48,774 bases of DNA from positions 1 through 48,774 of the forward strand of contig NZ_LIQR01000366.1 in NCBI RefSeq assembly GCF_001418575.1, in the 5' to 3' direction. The DNA comes from Peterkaempfera griseoplana (lineage in GTDB: Bacteria > Actinomycetota > Actinomycetes > Streptomycetales > Streptomycetaceae). Positions 16,691-25,211 of the stretch are shown here, one piece after another. Both the position numbers and the translations under genes were made by a program. Numbering within the stretch: the first letter of the stretch is position 1; each line of letters starts with the position of its first letter. The notes beneath the pieces are model-generated. The model searched no databases, had not been told where the DNA came from, and saw nothing but the letters and a program-made list of their open reading frames with translations.

Positions 16691-17365
16691 GTGGTGGTGC
16701 GCATACTCGTGGTGGATGACGAAGTAAGGCTGGCGGAACTGCTGAGGAGCGGCCTGACCCGCGAGGGCTTCGCCGTCGACCTCGCCCATGACGGGCACGA
16801 GGGTCTGTGGATGGCGACCCAGCAGCCCTATGACGTGATCGTGCTGGATGTGATGCTGCCGTCGCTGCACGGCTACGGGGTCTGCGCGAAGCTGCGAGAG
16901 AGCGGGAGCTGGACCCCGATCCTCATGCTGACGGCCAAGGACGGGGAGTACGACGAGGCGGAGGCGCTGGACACCGGCGCCGACGACTACCTGACCAAAC
17001 CCTTCTCCTTCGTGGTCCTGCTGGCCCGGCTGCGGGCCCTGGTCCGGCGAGGGGCGCGGGAGCGGCCCGCGGCGCTGGTGGTGGGGGACCTCAGGGTCGA
17101 TCCGGCGGGGCTGCGATGCAGCCGCGGGGATGTCCGTATTCCGCTGACCCCCAAGGAGTTCGCGGTCCTGCACTGTCTGGCGCGGCACGCGGGCGAGGTG
17201 GTGACCAAGTCCGAACTGCTGTCCCGGGCTTGGGACTTCAGTTACGACGGCGATTCCAACGTCGTCGAGGTCTGCATCAGCGCCCTGCGCCGCAAGATCG
17301 ACAGGCCCTTCGGGCGGACGACCCTGCGCACCGTGCGGGGCGCGGGCTACCGGCTGGAGGCATGA
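16691..17365 (+). CDS. OmpR-family response regulator
   Basis: A 224-residue regulator. The receiver (about 1-118) has VVDDE, phospho-acceptor Asp in VIVLDVMLP, Thr in LMLTAKD and Lys in DYLTKPFSF. The C-terminal winged helix has PLTPKEFAVLHCLARHAGEVV, SELLSRAWD, NVVEVCISALRRKID and TVRGAGYRLEA. Three GTG codons in a row (16691, 16694, 16697) make the exact start uncertain, and no clear ribosome site is seen. It is one base apart from the kinase gene downstream and divergent from the repeat-protein gene. Confidence 0.93.
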   Translation: MVVRILVVDDEVRLAELLRSGLTREGFAVDLAHDGHEGLWMATQQPYDVIVLDVMLPSLHGYGVCAKLRESGSWTPILMLTAKDGEYDEAEALDTGADDYLTKPFSFVVLLARLRALVRRGARERPAALVVGDLRVDPAGLRCSRGDVRIPLTPKEFAVLHCLARHAGEVVTKSELLSRAWDFSYDGDSNVVEVCISALRRKIDRPFGRTTLRTVRGAGYRLEA

Positions 17366-17366
17366 G

Positions 17367-18761
17367 GTGGGCGTACGGCTGCGAACGACGCTGACCGCCA
17401 CCGCGGCGGTGGCGGTGGCCCTCTGCCTGGCCTCGGTCGCCCTGTTCAGCGCGCTCGACGCCAGCCTTGCCGACTCCACGCGGAAGATGGCGATGGCGGA
17501 CGCCAAGGCCAAGGCGGCGCTGGTCCTGACACACGGCGGTTCGGCGGCCGTAAGGACCCCCGGCCCTCCGGGCGGCCCGGAGAACCAGCAGACCCCCGGC
17601 CGCGGGGACGCGCCGCCACCGGGCGATCCCGGCGGGACTCCCCCGGAGAAGTCGGGCAAGGTCGTGTTCACCGAGGTGGTCGTCACCGGCCACGGACCGG
17701 TCACCGTGATGGGCACGGCATCCACCGCGCCGGCGACGGCCGCGATGGCCACCCTGAGAAGGCTGCTGATACCGGGGGTCCCCTGCCTGCTGGGACTGGT
17801 GGCGCTGTTCACCTGGCTCAGCGTCGGCCGGGTGCTGCGTCCGGTTTCCGCGATCAGGGCGAAGGTCGCCGACATCACGGCGTACGACCTCCATGAGCGG
17901 GTTCCCGAACCGGACACCCGCGACGAGGTCGCGGCCCTGGCCCGGACCGTCAACGCCACCCTGGACCGGCTGCGGACCGCGGTCGAGGCGCACCGGCAGT
18001 TCGTGGCCGACGCCGCGCACGAACTGCGCAGCCCGCTGGCGGTGCTGAGGACCCGGCTGGAGCTGGCCGCGCCGCAGGAGCGGCAGCTGGCGGCGGACGC
18101 CCTGGACGACGTCGCACGCATCCAGTCGCTCACCTCGGACCTCCTGCTGCTGGCCCGGCTCGACGCCCGCGAGCCCCTCCGGGCCGCGCGTCTGGACCTC
18201 GCCCGGCTGGTCGCCGATGAGGCCTCCCGCACGCGCCCCCGCCCCGATGTGGGCGTACGGCTCGGTCTCGCCCCCGGCCTGCTGGTGGACGGCTCGGCGG
18301 ACCGGCTCCGCAGGCTGGTGGCCAACCTGGTGGACAACGCCGTCCGCCACGCCGCCACCTCGGTCGAGGTGACCCTCACCGCCAGGGACGGTCAGGCGGT
18401 CCTCGACATCGCCGACGACGGGCCCGGCATCCCGCCCGAGCACCACACCACCGTCTTCGACCGGTTCACCCGCCTCGACCACGCCCGTGCCCGCGACACC
18501 GGCGGCTCCGGACTCGGTCTTGCGATCGCCCGTGACATCGCCCGCGCCCACCAGGGGACGCTCCGGGTGGTCCCGCAGGGGGCGGGGGCCCGGCTGCGCA
18601 CGACCATTCCGCTGCCGCGGCACCCCGCGGTCCGGACCGCAACCGCGACCGCCACCGGACGCCGGGGAATGCCGGAGGGGACCGGTGGCTCCCTGGCGCG
18701 TCCTCGGCCCGAGCCGAGCGGAGCCGGCCTGGGGGCCTCCCCTGACCGTTCCGGCGGCTGA
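17367..18761 (+). CDS. Sensor histidine kinase partner of the OmpR-type regulator
   Basis: A 464-residue membrane kinase. TM1 (about 9-30) is followed by a short extracellular domain of about 100 residues rich in Pro/Gly, TM2 (about 130-155), HAMP, HisKA with the phospho-His in QFVADAAHELRSPLAVLRTRLEL, and an HATPase with NLVDNAVRHA, DDGPGIP and GSGLGLAI. A disordered Arg/Pro/Gly-rich tail of about 50 residues ends the protein. GTG 17367 has GGAGG at ideal spacing, inside the end of the regulator gene. It phosphorylates the 16691 product by family logic; the signal is unknown. Confidence 0.93.
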   Translation: MGVRLRTTLTATAAVAVALCLASVALFSALDASLADSTRKMAMADAKAKAALVLTHGGSAAVRTPGPPGGPENQQTPGRGDAPPPGDPGGTPPEKSGKVVFTEVVVTGHGPVTVMGTASTAPATAAMATLRRLLIPGVPCLLGLVALFTWLSVGRVLRPVSAIRAKVADITAYDLHERVPEPDTRDEVAALARTVNATLDRLRTAVEAHRQFVADAAHELRSPLAVLRTRLELAAPQERQLAADALDDVARIQSLTSDLLLLARLDAREPLRAARLDLARLVADEASRTRPRPDVGVRLGLAPGLLVDGSADRLRRLVANLVDNAVRHAATSVEVTLTARDGQAVLDIADDGPGIPPEHHTTVFDRFTRLDHARARDTGGSGLGLAIARDIARAHQGTLRVVPQGAGARLRTTIPLPRHPAVRTATATATGRRGMPEGTGGSLARPRPEPSGAGLGASPDRSGG

Positions 18762-18790
18762 CCGCGGGGATATGCGCTTCTCTCTGGCCA

Positions 18791-18832
18791 TCATTCAATT
18801 GCTTGTGCATATAATGCTCTTGCAATAATTTT
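18791..18832 (+). promoter_or_regulatory. AT-rich promoter/operator for the flavin reductase gene
   Basis: A conspicuous AT-rich block between the kinase gene and the reductase. It contains TATAAT (18810-18815) and outward-facing half sites TTGC (from 18799) and GCAA, forming an imperfect inverted repeat around it. A -35 at usual distance from TATAAT is not obvious, so the repeat may be an operator for a redox or xenobiotic-responsive repressor. Confidence 0.5.
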
Positions 18833-18856
18833 GGGCGCCGACCACAGGGGACCGTC

Positions 18857-19405
18857 ATGTCTCGCTCCTTCCTGTTCCTGCTCGGAAGCAGTCGCACCAA
18901 GGGCAACACCCAGCTCCTCGCCCGCAAGGCCGCCGAACAGCTGCCGGGAGACGTCCGGCAGCGGTGGCTGCGACTGGCCGACCATCCGCTGCCCGACTTC
19001 GCGGACGCACGACACGAGGGGGGCGGCCGCTACGACCCACCGACCGGGCACGGCGCCACGCTGCTCGACGCGACCCTCGCAGCGACCGATCTGGTGATCG
19101 CCTCCCCCCTGTACTGGTACAGCGTCTCCGCCGACACCAAGCGGTACTTCGACCACTGGTCCGGCTGGATGCGGGTGCCCGGGATCGGCTTCCGCCCGGC
19201 GATGGAAGGCCGCACCCTCTGGGGCGTGACGGCCCTGGCGGGCTCCGACCCGGCGGACGCCGACGCCCTGAGCGGGATGCTGGAGAAGACCGCCTCGTAC
19301 ATGAGGATGCGGTGGGGCGGAGTGCTGCTCGGCAGCGGCGACAGGCCGGGAGGCGTCCTCGACGACGGGGCGGCGCTGGCCCGCGCCAAGACCTTCTTCA
19401 ACTGA
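18857..19405 (+). CDS. NAD(P)H-dependent FMN reductase / flavodoxin-fold oxidoreductase
   Basis: A 182-residue flavodoxin-like protein. The FMN phosphate loop is LFLLGSSRTKGNTQLLARKA and the second flavin-contact segment is LVIASPLYWYSVSADTKRYFDHWSGWM. Family members use NAD(P)H to reduce FMN, quinones or azo compounds. ATG 18857 is preceded by AGGGGA. It stands alone behind an AT-rich promoter, as is usual for stress-induced flavin reductases. Confidence 0.9.
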   Translation: MSRSFLFLLGSSRTKGNTQLLARKAAEQLPGDVRQRWLRLADHPLPDFADARHEGGGRYDPPTGHGATLLDATLAATDLVIASPLYWYSVSADTKRYFDHWSGWMRVPGIGFRPAMEGRTLWGVTALAGSDPADADALSGMLEKTASYMRMRWGGVLLGSGDRPGGVLDDGAALARAKTFFN

Positions 19406-19480
19406 CGTCCCATCGGTTGCGCTGCAGGACGCGGCTCCACGGAACGGTACCGCGACGGATCAGATCCGCTCCCCCTCCCC

Positions 19481-20194
19481 CTACCGCGTCCTGCGGGCCA
19501 GCACCAGCCGGCACCGGGGGCTGCCGTCCGGGCGTCGTCCGAAGTCCTCCAGCGCCGCCGTCGTCACGGTGAAGCCGGCTGCCACCAGTTCCGCACGCAG
19601 CGCCGCCAGCGGAGCGGTGCGGTAGTACATGACGAACGGCGGCCGCCACAGGGCGTTCCGCACCCGCATGGCCGCATCGAACCCGGTCAGGATCCAGTAC
19701 CCCGGAGAGGTGATGGGCGGCGGCGCGGCGATCGGGAGGGCGAAGAGCCCGCCGGGGCGCAGCGCCCGGTGCACCCCGGCGAAGAGCGCGGGCCGCTCCG
19801 CGGGGAGGAAGTGCCCCAGGGCGCCGAAGCTGACGGCCAGGTCGAACGCCCCGGCGAACGGCAGCGCCCGTACGTCGGCCCGCACCCAGCGCGCGCCCGG
19901 GTGCGCCGCGCGTGCCCGGGCGAGCATGCCCGCGCTGAAGTCGACGCCGGTGACCCCGCTGTCGCACAGCGGCTCCAGGGCCAGCAGGCCCGCGCCCGTG
20001 CCGCAGCAGACGTCCAGCCCCTCACCGAAGGGCCCGAGGGGACGCAGCGCCCGCGCGGTCGCTTCGAGCACCCGGTCCGGGGTGCGGAAGGGCGTGTGGT
20101 CGAACCTCGGGGCGAGCAGGTCATAGCCGTGCTCGACGGAGGACAGCGCCTGGACGGCCAGGTCGCGCAGGGTGGGGCCTTGGGAGGAGAACAC
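19481..20194 (-). CDS. Class I SAM-dependent methyltransferase
   Basis: A 237-residue protein. Motif I is GLDVCCGTGAGLLALE, followed by acidic GVDFSAGML and the motif II/III region RADVRALPFAGAFDLAVSFGALGHF and ALRPGGLFALPI. Substrate unknown. I use GTG 20194 (VFSSQGPTLRDLAVQ): a TACGCT box ends seven bases before it and no ribosome site exists, so the transcript is probably leaderless. It stands alone, convergent with the flavin reductase gene. A long-range 11-bp inverted repeat (19424-19434 / 19484-19494) partly overlaps its 3-prime end. Confidence 0.88.
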   Translation of the reverse strand: MFSSQGPTLRDLAVQALSSVEHGYDLLAPRFDHTPFRTPDRVLEATARALRPLGPFGEGLDVCCGTGAGLLALEPLCDSGVTGVDFSAGMLARARAAHPGARWVRADVRALPFAGAFDLAVSFGALGHFLPAERPALFAGVHRALRPGGLFALPIAAPPPITSPGYWILTGFDAAMRVRNALWRPPFVMYYRTAPLAALRAELVAAGFTVTTAALEDFGRRPDGSPRCRLVLARRTR

Positions 20195-20713
20195 CGGTTC
20201 AGCGTAGGGCCGGAGCAGGCTCCGGCCCGGGTGGCGGCGCCCGGCCGTCCGCGCCCGGGGGGAGCCCGTGGGGTGAGGTCCGGCGACAGGCCCGCATGTC
20301 CGCCCGGCAGGACACCCACCGGCGGAGGCGGCCTGGCCGAGCAGGCCGGGCGATACGACGCAGAGCCGCAGCCGGGCCCAGGGAGTACTGCCCGTCGCGG
20401 GGGACCGCTGACCTGGGCGTTCTGCGGCCCCTGTCTGCAAGCATCCGCCGTCATCGACGAACGGGACCTCGCCCTGCTGGACGGGCTCCGAGTCGGCCCC
20501 GTGTCCCCTGTTCACGACCCGCCGGGCCGCTGCGAGTGGAGCGGGCGGCGCTGTCCCGCCGCCGGGGAGGCACGGGTCCTCTGCCGTCGCCCTCCGGAGC
20601 CGGCCGGCTGCTGGACCGGGACGTCCGCGCCGCGGGCCGGGTGCCCATCGGCCCCTGGGCGGGCCGGTCCGCCCCGCAGGCCCGTGGCGGCGCGGACCCA
20701 GCCGCCGGCTGAG
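20195..20713. other. Intergenic stretch without a credible gene
   Basis: About 520 bases between the methyltransferase promoter and the end of the M20 gene. Open frames are present on both strands, but none combines a ribosome site, plausible codon use and family similarity. Confidence 0.5.
20201..20206 (-). promoter_or_regulatory. Putative -10 box of a leaderless transcript
   Basis: On the minus strand TACGCT is separated by six bases from the GTG at 20194. This is the spacing seen when transcription starts at the first base of the start codon. Confidence 0.45.
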
Positions 20714-21913
20714 TCAGCCCCTGGCCAGCCGCCCCAGGGCGAGCTGCGCCAGCAGGGCGGCCGCGTCACCCAGCACGGTGTCGTCGAACTCCGCCTCGGG
20801 GGCATGGTTGTACGCGGCCGTGGCAGGGTCGCGGTCGGCGGGGCAGGCGCCGAACATCACATAGGCGGACGGCACCAGCTCGCTCAGGATGCCGAAGTCC
20901 TCCGACCCGGCGATGGCGTTGGGCAGCGGGAAGTACCGCTCCTCACCCAGCAGCTGACGTACCGTCGACTCAGCGAACGCGGCCTCCTCCGGGTCGTTGA
21001 CGGTCACCGGGTAGCCGGGCACGATCTCGGCGTCGACGGTCAGCCCGTGCGCCGCGCCGATCCCGCGGACCACCCGCAGCGCCTCCTCCTGCACCCGGGC
21101 CCGCGCCTGGGGCGAGAAGGAGCGGATGGTCGCGGCGAACCGGGCCTGCTCCGGGATCACATTGCACACGCTGCCCGCATGGAACTCCCCGACCGTGAGC
21201 ACCACCGGGTCGAAGGCGTCGAAGCGGCGGGTGACCATCGTCTGCAGCGCGAGAACGGCCTCGCAGGCGGCGGGGACCGGATCCAGGGCCAGATGCGGGC
21301 TGGAACCGTGCCCGCCTCGCCCCCGCAGGACGGCCTCCATGCTGTCCGACGCGGCCATGATGGGCCCGGGGCGCGCGGCCACCCACCCCGCAGGCAGCTG
21401 CGCGGCGGCGACATGCAGTGCGTACGCGGCCACCACCCGCTCGCCCGCGGCGTCCAGCACGCCCTCGTCGACCATGAGCTGTGCGCCGCCGTCGCCCTCC
21501 TCACCCGGCTGGAACATGAAGACCACCGACCCGGGCAGTTCCTCGCGCCGCTCGGCCAGCAGCCTCACGGCACCCACCAGCGCGGACACATGCAGATCGT
21601 GGCCGCAGGCGTGCATCACCCCCGGGAAGCGCGAGGCATACGGCAAGGCGGCCGCCTCCTGCACCGGGAGCGCGTCCATGTCGGCCCGCAGCAGCACCGC
21701 CGGACCAGGCCGGCCGCCCCGCAGCACCGCGGTGACACTGCTCAGCCCGTCGCCGAGGGAGATCTCCAGCGGCAGCCCCTCCAGCGCGGCCAGCACCCGG
21801 GCCTGCGTCAACGGCAGGTGGAGGCCGAGCTCGGGCTCCTGGTGCAGGGAACGGCGCAGATCGCGCAGCCCGGGCTGGAGCAGCGCGGCGGAGTCCTTGA
21901 GAGTGGTGGACAT
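20714..21913 (-). CDS. M20-family amidohydrolase (hippurate/IAA-amino-acid hydrolase type)
   Basis: A 399-residue zinc/manganese amidohydrolase. Metal and catalytic motifs are in order: RADMDALPV, MHACGHDLHVSAL (cysteine ligand typical of the AmhX/HipO group), FMFQPGEEGDGG, ALHV and a C-terminal NHAPEAEFDD. The dimerisation domain is inserted in the middle (about 190-300). Family members cleave N-acylated amino acids. ATG 21913 has GGAG upstream; the frame extends 41 codons further upstream without similarity. It is a single gene downstream of the LysR-like gene on the same strand, about 250 bp apart. Confidence 0.9.
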   Translation of the reverse strand: MSTTLKDSAALLQPGLRDLRRSLHQEPELGLHLPLTQARVLAALEGLPLEISLGDGLSSVTAVLRGGRPGPAVLLRADMDALPVQEAAALPYASRFPGVMHACGHDLHVSALVGAVRLLAERREELPGSVVFMFQPGEEGDGGAQLMVDEGVLDAAGERVVAAYALHVAAAQLPAGWVAARPGPIMAASDSMEAVLRGRGGHGSSPHLALDPVPAACEAVLALQTMVTRRFDAFDPVVLTVGEFHAGSVCNVIPEQARFAATIRSFSPQARARVQEEALRVVRGIGAAHGLTVDAEIVPGYPVTVNDPEEAAFAESTVRQLLGEERYFPLPNAIAGSEDFGILSELVPSAYVMFGACPADRDPATAAYNHAPEAEFDDTVLGDAAALLAQLALGRLARG

Positions 21914-22163
21914 CGGGTGTCTCCGTTTCCGTGGAACAGCGGACCGGGGCGGTCCGGCCACAGCCCATGCTGACCTCGGACGGACCGGTGAACCCGCAGC
22001 CTGCCCGGAAACGCCGGGCCGGTGTCGCCCGTGCACGGATGAGCCGGCCGGACTCCCGGCGATCCGCCGTTCATCCGTCCGCCGGAGGTCTCAGCGGGCC
22101 CGGTGGGACGGCGACAGCGCGACGGCGTACGCTGCTCGGCCCGCGCCGGCGGACGGACCGGCC

Positions 22164-22949
22164 TCAGGACCGGCGACGCGGCTTGCCGCGCTTCCCGGCG
22201 CCGGACCTGGCGCCGCCGGAGCCGCCGGAACCCCCACCGCCGGTGCGCGGACGCCCCCCGGCCTTGTTCCCGGCAGCGGCCTGCCGGCGGGCCCCGTCCG
22301 CGGTGCCGCGCTTCTGCTTGGGCTGGGCGGGCGTCGGGGTCCGGCCCCGTGAGCTGTTGACCGTCCGCCCGCGGACGATCCCGATGAACTCCTCCACCAG
22401 GTCGGTCGTCCTGTCCTGCAGCCAGGACAGTCCGACCTGCGACTGGGGCGCGTCCGCAACCGGCCGGTAGGTGAGGTCCCGGCGATGGTGCAGACGGGCG
22501 AGGGACTGCGGAACCACCAGGACCCCGATGCCCGCCGCCACCAGCTCCACGGCGTCGGCCGTGGTGGCGGGGCGCTCGAGCGCGGGCAGTCCGGGCCGGC
22601 TCTCCCATTCGAGGGTGTCGTCCAGGGGGTGCAGCACGATGTCGTCCGCCAGATCCCCGACGGTGACCTCGTCGGCCGAGGCCAGCAGGTGGTCCTTGGG
22701 GACCACGACCACCGTGACCTCGGTGTAGAGCGGGATCGCGCTGAGGCTCGTCCGGTCGACGGGGAACCGTACGAGCCCGGCGTCGGCGCCGCCGCCCAGC
22801 AGTGTCTGCGAGGCCTCGGCGGAGGCCACCGGGACCAGGGTGAGGGGGACCTGGGGCAGCCTCTCGTTCCATACCCGCATCCACTTGGCGGGCGTCACTC
22901 CCGGCACATACGCGAGCCGGAACAAGGGGGTTGCGTCCATGTCTGTCAC
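22164..22949 (-). CDS. LysR substrate-binding-domain protein lacking the helix-turn-helix
   Basis: A 261-residue protein. Residues about 8-205 match the LysR effector-binding fold (FRLAYVPGVTPAKWMRVWNERLPQVPLTLVPV, then VVVVPKDHLLA, AVELVAAGIGVLVVPQSLARLH). The usual 60-residue N-terminal winged helix is absent and the start is at the domain. The last 55 residues are instead a very basic Gly/Arg/Lys-rich tail, which could contact DNA or RNA. GTG 22949 has no ribosome site but has TAGCCT six bases upstream, so it is likely leaderless. It is divergent from the DUF5997 gene, a pairing I recall from other actinomycetes. Function unknown. Confidence 0.85.
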   Translation of the reverse strand: MTDMDATPLFRLAYVPGVTPAKWMRVWNERLPQVPLTLVPVASAEASQTLLGGGADAGLVRFPVDRTSLSAIPLYTEVTVVVVPKDHLLASADEVTVGDLADDIVLHPLDDTLEWESRPGLPALERPATTADAVELVAAGIGVLVVPQSLARLHHRRDLTYRPVADAPQSQVGLSWLQDRTTDLVEEFIGIVRGRTVNSSRGRTPTPAQPKQKRGTADGARRQAAAGNKAGGRPRTGGGGSGGSGGARSGAGKRGKPRRRS

Positions 22950-23005
22950 ATGACCAGGCTACCGGCCGTGATCGGGCGGCTGTTCTGCTCGCTACCCTTG
23001 GCGTC
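22950..23005. promoter_or_regulatory. Divergent leaderless promoters
   Basis: The 56-bp gap between the divergent genes carries two -10-like boxes at leaderless spacing: TAGCCT on the minus strand before GTG 22949 and TACCCT on the plus strand (22992-22997, roughly) before ATG 23006. Neither gene has a Shine-Dalgarno sequence. Confidence 0.55.
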
Positions 23006-23386
23006 ATGACATCGCACAAGCCGAAGACCGCCCAGACCATGAAGCCCGCGACCGCGGCGAAGAAACTGGGTATCTACCTCGAGGCCGCCCCTGCCGAGTT
23101 CCGGGACGACGTCGTCTCCCGGGACGAGCTGAACGCGCTGCAGGCCGATCCCCCCGAGTGGCTGGTTGAGCTGCGGCGCAGCGGCCCGCACCCCAGGCCG
23201 GTCGTCGCGGCGAAGCTCGGTGTCTCCATCTCTGGGCTGGCGCGCGGGGGAATCACCGAGGCTCTCACCACCGAGCAGATCGACGCGCTCAAGGCGGACG
23301 ATCCGGAATGGCTGCGCAAGGAGCGCGCCATTCAGGCCGAGGTCCGCAAGGAGGCATTGCGCATCAAGGAGAAGAACAAGGAGTAG
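23006..23386 (+). CDS. DUF5997 family protein
   Basis: A 126-residue soluble protein of a conserved actinobacterial family without known function. Family signature segments are TMKPATAAKKLGIYLEAAPAEF, LNALQADPPEWLVELRRSGPHPRPVVAAKLGVSISGLARGG and the charged, helical end WLRKERAIQAEVRKEALRIKEKNKE. The central part with VAAKLGVSISGLARGGI resembles a helix-turn-helix. ATG 23006 is leaderless by context. Divergent from the LysR-like gene. Confidence 0.88.
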   Translation: MTSHKPKTAQTMKPATAAKKLGIYLEAAPAEFRDDVVSRDELNALQADPPEWLVELRRSGPHPRPVVAAKLGVSISGLARGGITEALTTEQIDALKADDPEWLRKERAIQAEVRKEALRIKEKNKE

Positions 23387-23435
23387 TCGCGGCGCTGCTC
23401 GGCCGCGGGCGCGCGTTTCCCGTCGGCGCTCGCGG

Positions 23436-23466
23436 GCCATTCGATCGATTGTGTCCGATCAATGGC
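23436..23466 (+). terminator. Hairpin after the DUF5997 gene
   Basis: Arms 23436-23447 and 23456-23466 pair over 11 bp with one bulged base, 50 bases past the stop. Confidence 0.55.
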
Positions 23467-23782
23467 GCGGGAGAATGGCGCGGGGAATGCGGTGCCGGCC
23501 GCCCGCTTTGCCCGCCCCCGCGCCGGGCGTCCCGGGAATGCCCTCCGCTGGTCCGTCCTGGTCCCCTGCCACTGCCGGGGCTGTGAACGGACCGCCGCGC
23601 ATCCGGCTCTGCCATCGGCCGGTCCGGAACGGCACCGGATCACCGAAAGGCCCTAAAAGGCATACAAGGGGGATTCCCGACGCCGGGCGACGTTCCCCCC
23701 TCTCCGACTTGTCGGACATGTGGCCGACGGTCCTCGATCAGGGCTCTGACCTGGCCTGATGAGATCAACAGTGCACGCCCTG

Positions 23783-23811
23783 TTTACATGTCGTTGATCT
23801 GCCGGTATTTT
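23783..23811 (+). promoter_or_regulatory. Near-consensus promoter of the LPMO gene
   Basis: TTTACA (23783-23788), a 17-bp spacer and TATTTT (23806-23811) match a housekeeping-sigma promoter. The CebR box lies just downstream, at the transcription start. The 23467-23782 part of the gap shows no gene. Confidence 0.65.
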
Positions 23812-23817
23812 TTTATA

Positions 23818-23831
23818 TGGGAGCGCTCCCA
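23818..23831. promoter_or_regulatory. CebR operator (perfect 14-bp palindrome)
   Basis: TGGGAGCGCTCCCA exactly matches the published CebR box of Streptomyces cellulose-utilisation genes. Placed six bases past the -10, it should block transcription until cello-oligosaccharides release the LacI-type repressor CebR. Confidence 0.88.
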
Positions 23832-23919
23832 TGAATGGCATCGTTCACCCCAGCCCCCCGGGACCAGGCTGCGGTGGACCACGCTCGGCCTCGGGGGCGT
23901 TGCCCGAAAGGTCAGCACC

Positions 23920-25197
23920 TTGAACAGAAGCAGGAAACTGTCCTTACTCGCCACTCTGGCCACCATCCTCTCCACCTTCGGCCTGTTCCTCGTCGGCCAG
24001 GGCACCGCTCAGGCGCACGGCGTCGCGCAGATGCCCGGCTCCCGCACCTGGCTCTGCTACGAGGACGCCAAGACCGCCAGCGGCGCCCTGACACCGACCA
24101 ACCCGGCCTGTGCCGCGGCCGTCGCCCAGAGCGGGACGACGTCCCTGTACAACTGGTTCGCGGTGCTCGACTCCAACGCGGGCGGCAAGGGCCAGGGCTA
24201 TGTGCCCGACGGAACGATCTGCAGTGCGGGCAACAAGTCGCCGTACGACTTCTCCGGGTACAACGCGGCCCGCTCCGACTGGCCGCGCACGCACCTGACG
24301 TCCGGGGCCTCGATCCAGTTCCAGTACAGCGACTGGGCCAAGCACCCGGGCACCTTCCGGGTGTACGTCACCAAGCAGGGCTGGTCCCCGACCACCCCGC
24401 TGGCCTGGGCCGACCTGGAGCAGATCGGCAGCGTCACCGACCCGCCCGCCGACGGCGGACCGGGCACCGACGCCGGCCACTACTACTGGACCCAGGCGCT
24501 GCCCTCGGGCCGCTCCGGTAACGCCCTGATCTTCATCCAGTGGGTCCGCTCGGACAGCAACGAGAACTTCTTCTCCTGCTCCGACGTCGCCTTCGACGGC
24601 GGCCACGGTGAGGTCACGGGCATCAACGGCAGCTCGACCACCGGTGGCACCACCACCGCCGGGACCACGTCGGGCACCACCACCGCCGGAACGACCAGCG
24701 GCACCACGTCGGGCACCACCACGTCCGGCACCACCTCCGGCACCACCACCGCCGGAACCACGTCCGGCACCACCTCCGGCACCACCACCGCCGGGACCAC
24801 GTCCGGCACCACCACTGCCGGAACCACCAGCGGCACCACGTCGGGCACCACCACCGCCGGCACCACGTCGGGCACCACCGGTGGCACCACCGGCTCCTGC
24901 ATGGCGCAGTACTCGGTGACCAACTCCTGGGGCGGTGGCTTCCAGGGCCAGGTCGAGGTCATGAACCACGGGACCGCGCCGATCAGCAAGTGGACGGTGA
25001 GCTGGACGACCGCCAGCGGCACACAGATCACCAGCCTCTGGAACGGCACCCTGACCGGGTCGAGCGGCGCGGTGACCGTCACCAACGCCGCCTACAACGG
25101 CACGATCGCGGCCAACAGCTCCACCACCTTCGGCTTCACCGCCAACTCCACCGGGAACAACCTCCCGAACGGCTCCATCACCTGCAGCGCCTCCTGA
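23920..25197 (+). CDS. AA10 lytic polysaccharide monooxygenase with CBM2
   Basis: A 425-residue secreted copper enzyme that cleaves cellulose or chitin oxidatively. TTG 23920 has AAAGG eight bases upstream and starts a signal peptide (1-32, NRSRKLSLLATLATILSTFGLFLVG) that is cut to expose H33 of HGVAQMPGSRTWLCY. H33 and H142 (DWAKHPGTF) form the copper brace. The AA10 domain runs to about 235, a Thr/Gly linker of TTSGTTTAG units to about 326, then a CBM2 (327-425) closed by Cys at both ends with exposed tryptophans (NSWGGGFQ, KWTVSW, SLWNG). The CebR box in its promoter points to cellulose as the target. Confidence 0.95.
   Translation: MNRSRKLSLLATLATILSTFGLFLVGQGTAQAHGVAQMPGSRTWLCYEDAKTASGALTPTNPACAAAVAQSGTTSLYNWFAVLDSNAGGKGQGYVPDGTICSAGNKSPYDFSGYNAARSDWPRTHLTSGASIQFQYSDWAKHPGTFRVYVTKQGWSPTTPLAWADLEQIGSVTDPPADGGPGTDAGHYYWTQALPSGRSGNALIFIQWVRSDSNENFFSCSDVAFDGGHGEVTGINGSSTTGGTTTAGTTSGTTTAGTTSGTTSGTTTSGTTSGTTTAGTTSGTTSGTTTAGTTSGTTTAGTTSGTTSGTTTAGTTSGTTGGTTGSCMAQYSVTNSWGGGFQGQVEVMNHGTAPISKWTVSWTTASGTQITSLWNGTLTGSSGAVTVTNAAYNGTIAANSSTTFGFTANSTGNNLPNGSITCSAS
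24640..24897. repeat. Low-complexity coding repeat of the LPMO linker
   Basis: Reiterated GGCACCACC-type 9-bp units with small variations encode the GTT linker. Copy number in such tracts readily changes and is prone to assembly error. Confidence 0.8.
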
Positions 25198-25211
25198 GGC
25201 ACTGAGCCCGG

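Noticed and set aside
24483-25085. 200-residue Val/Pro-rich minus-strand frame with DVVPAVVVP repeats
   Set aside because: Antisense of the LPMO Thr/Gly linker; the repeats come from the linker codons.
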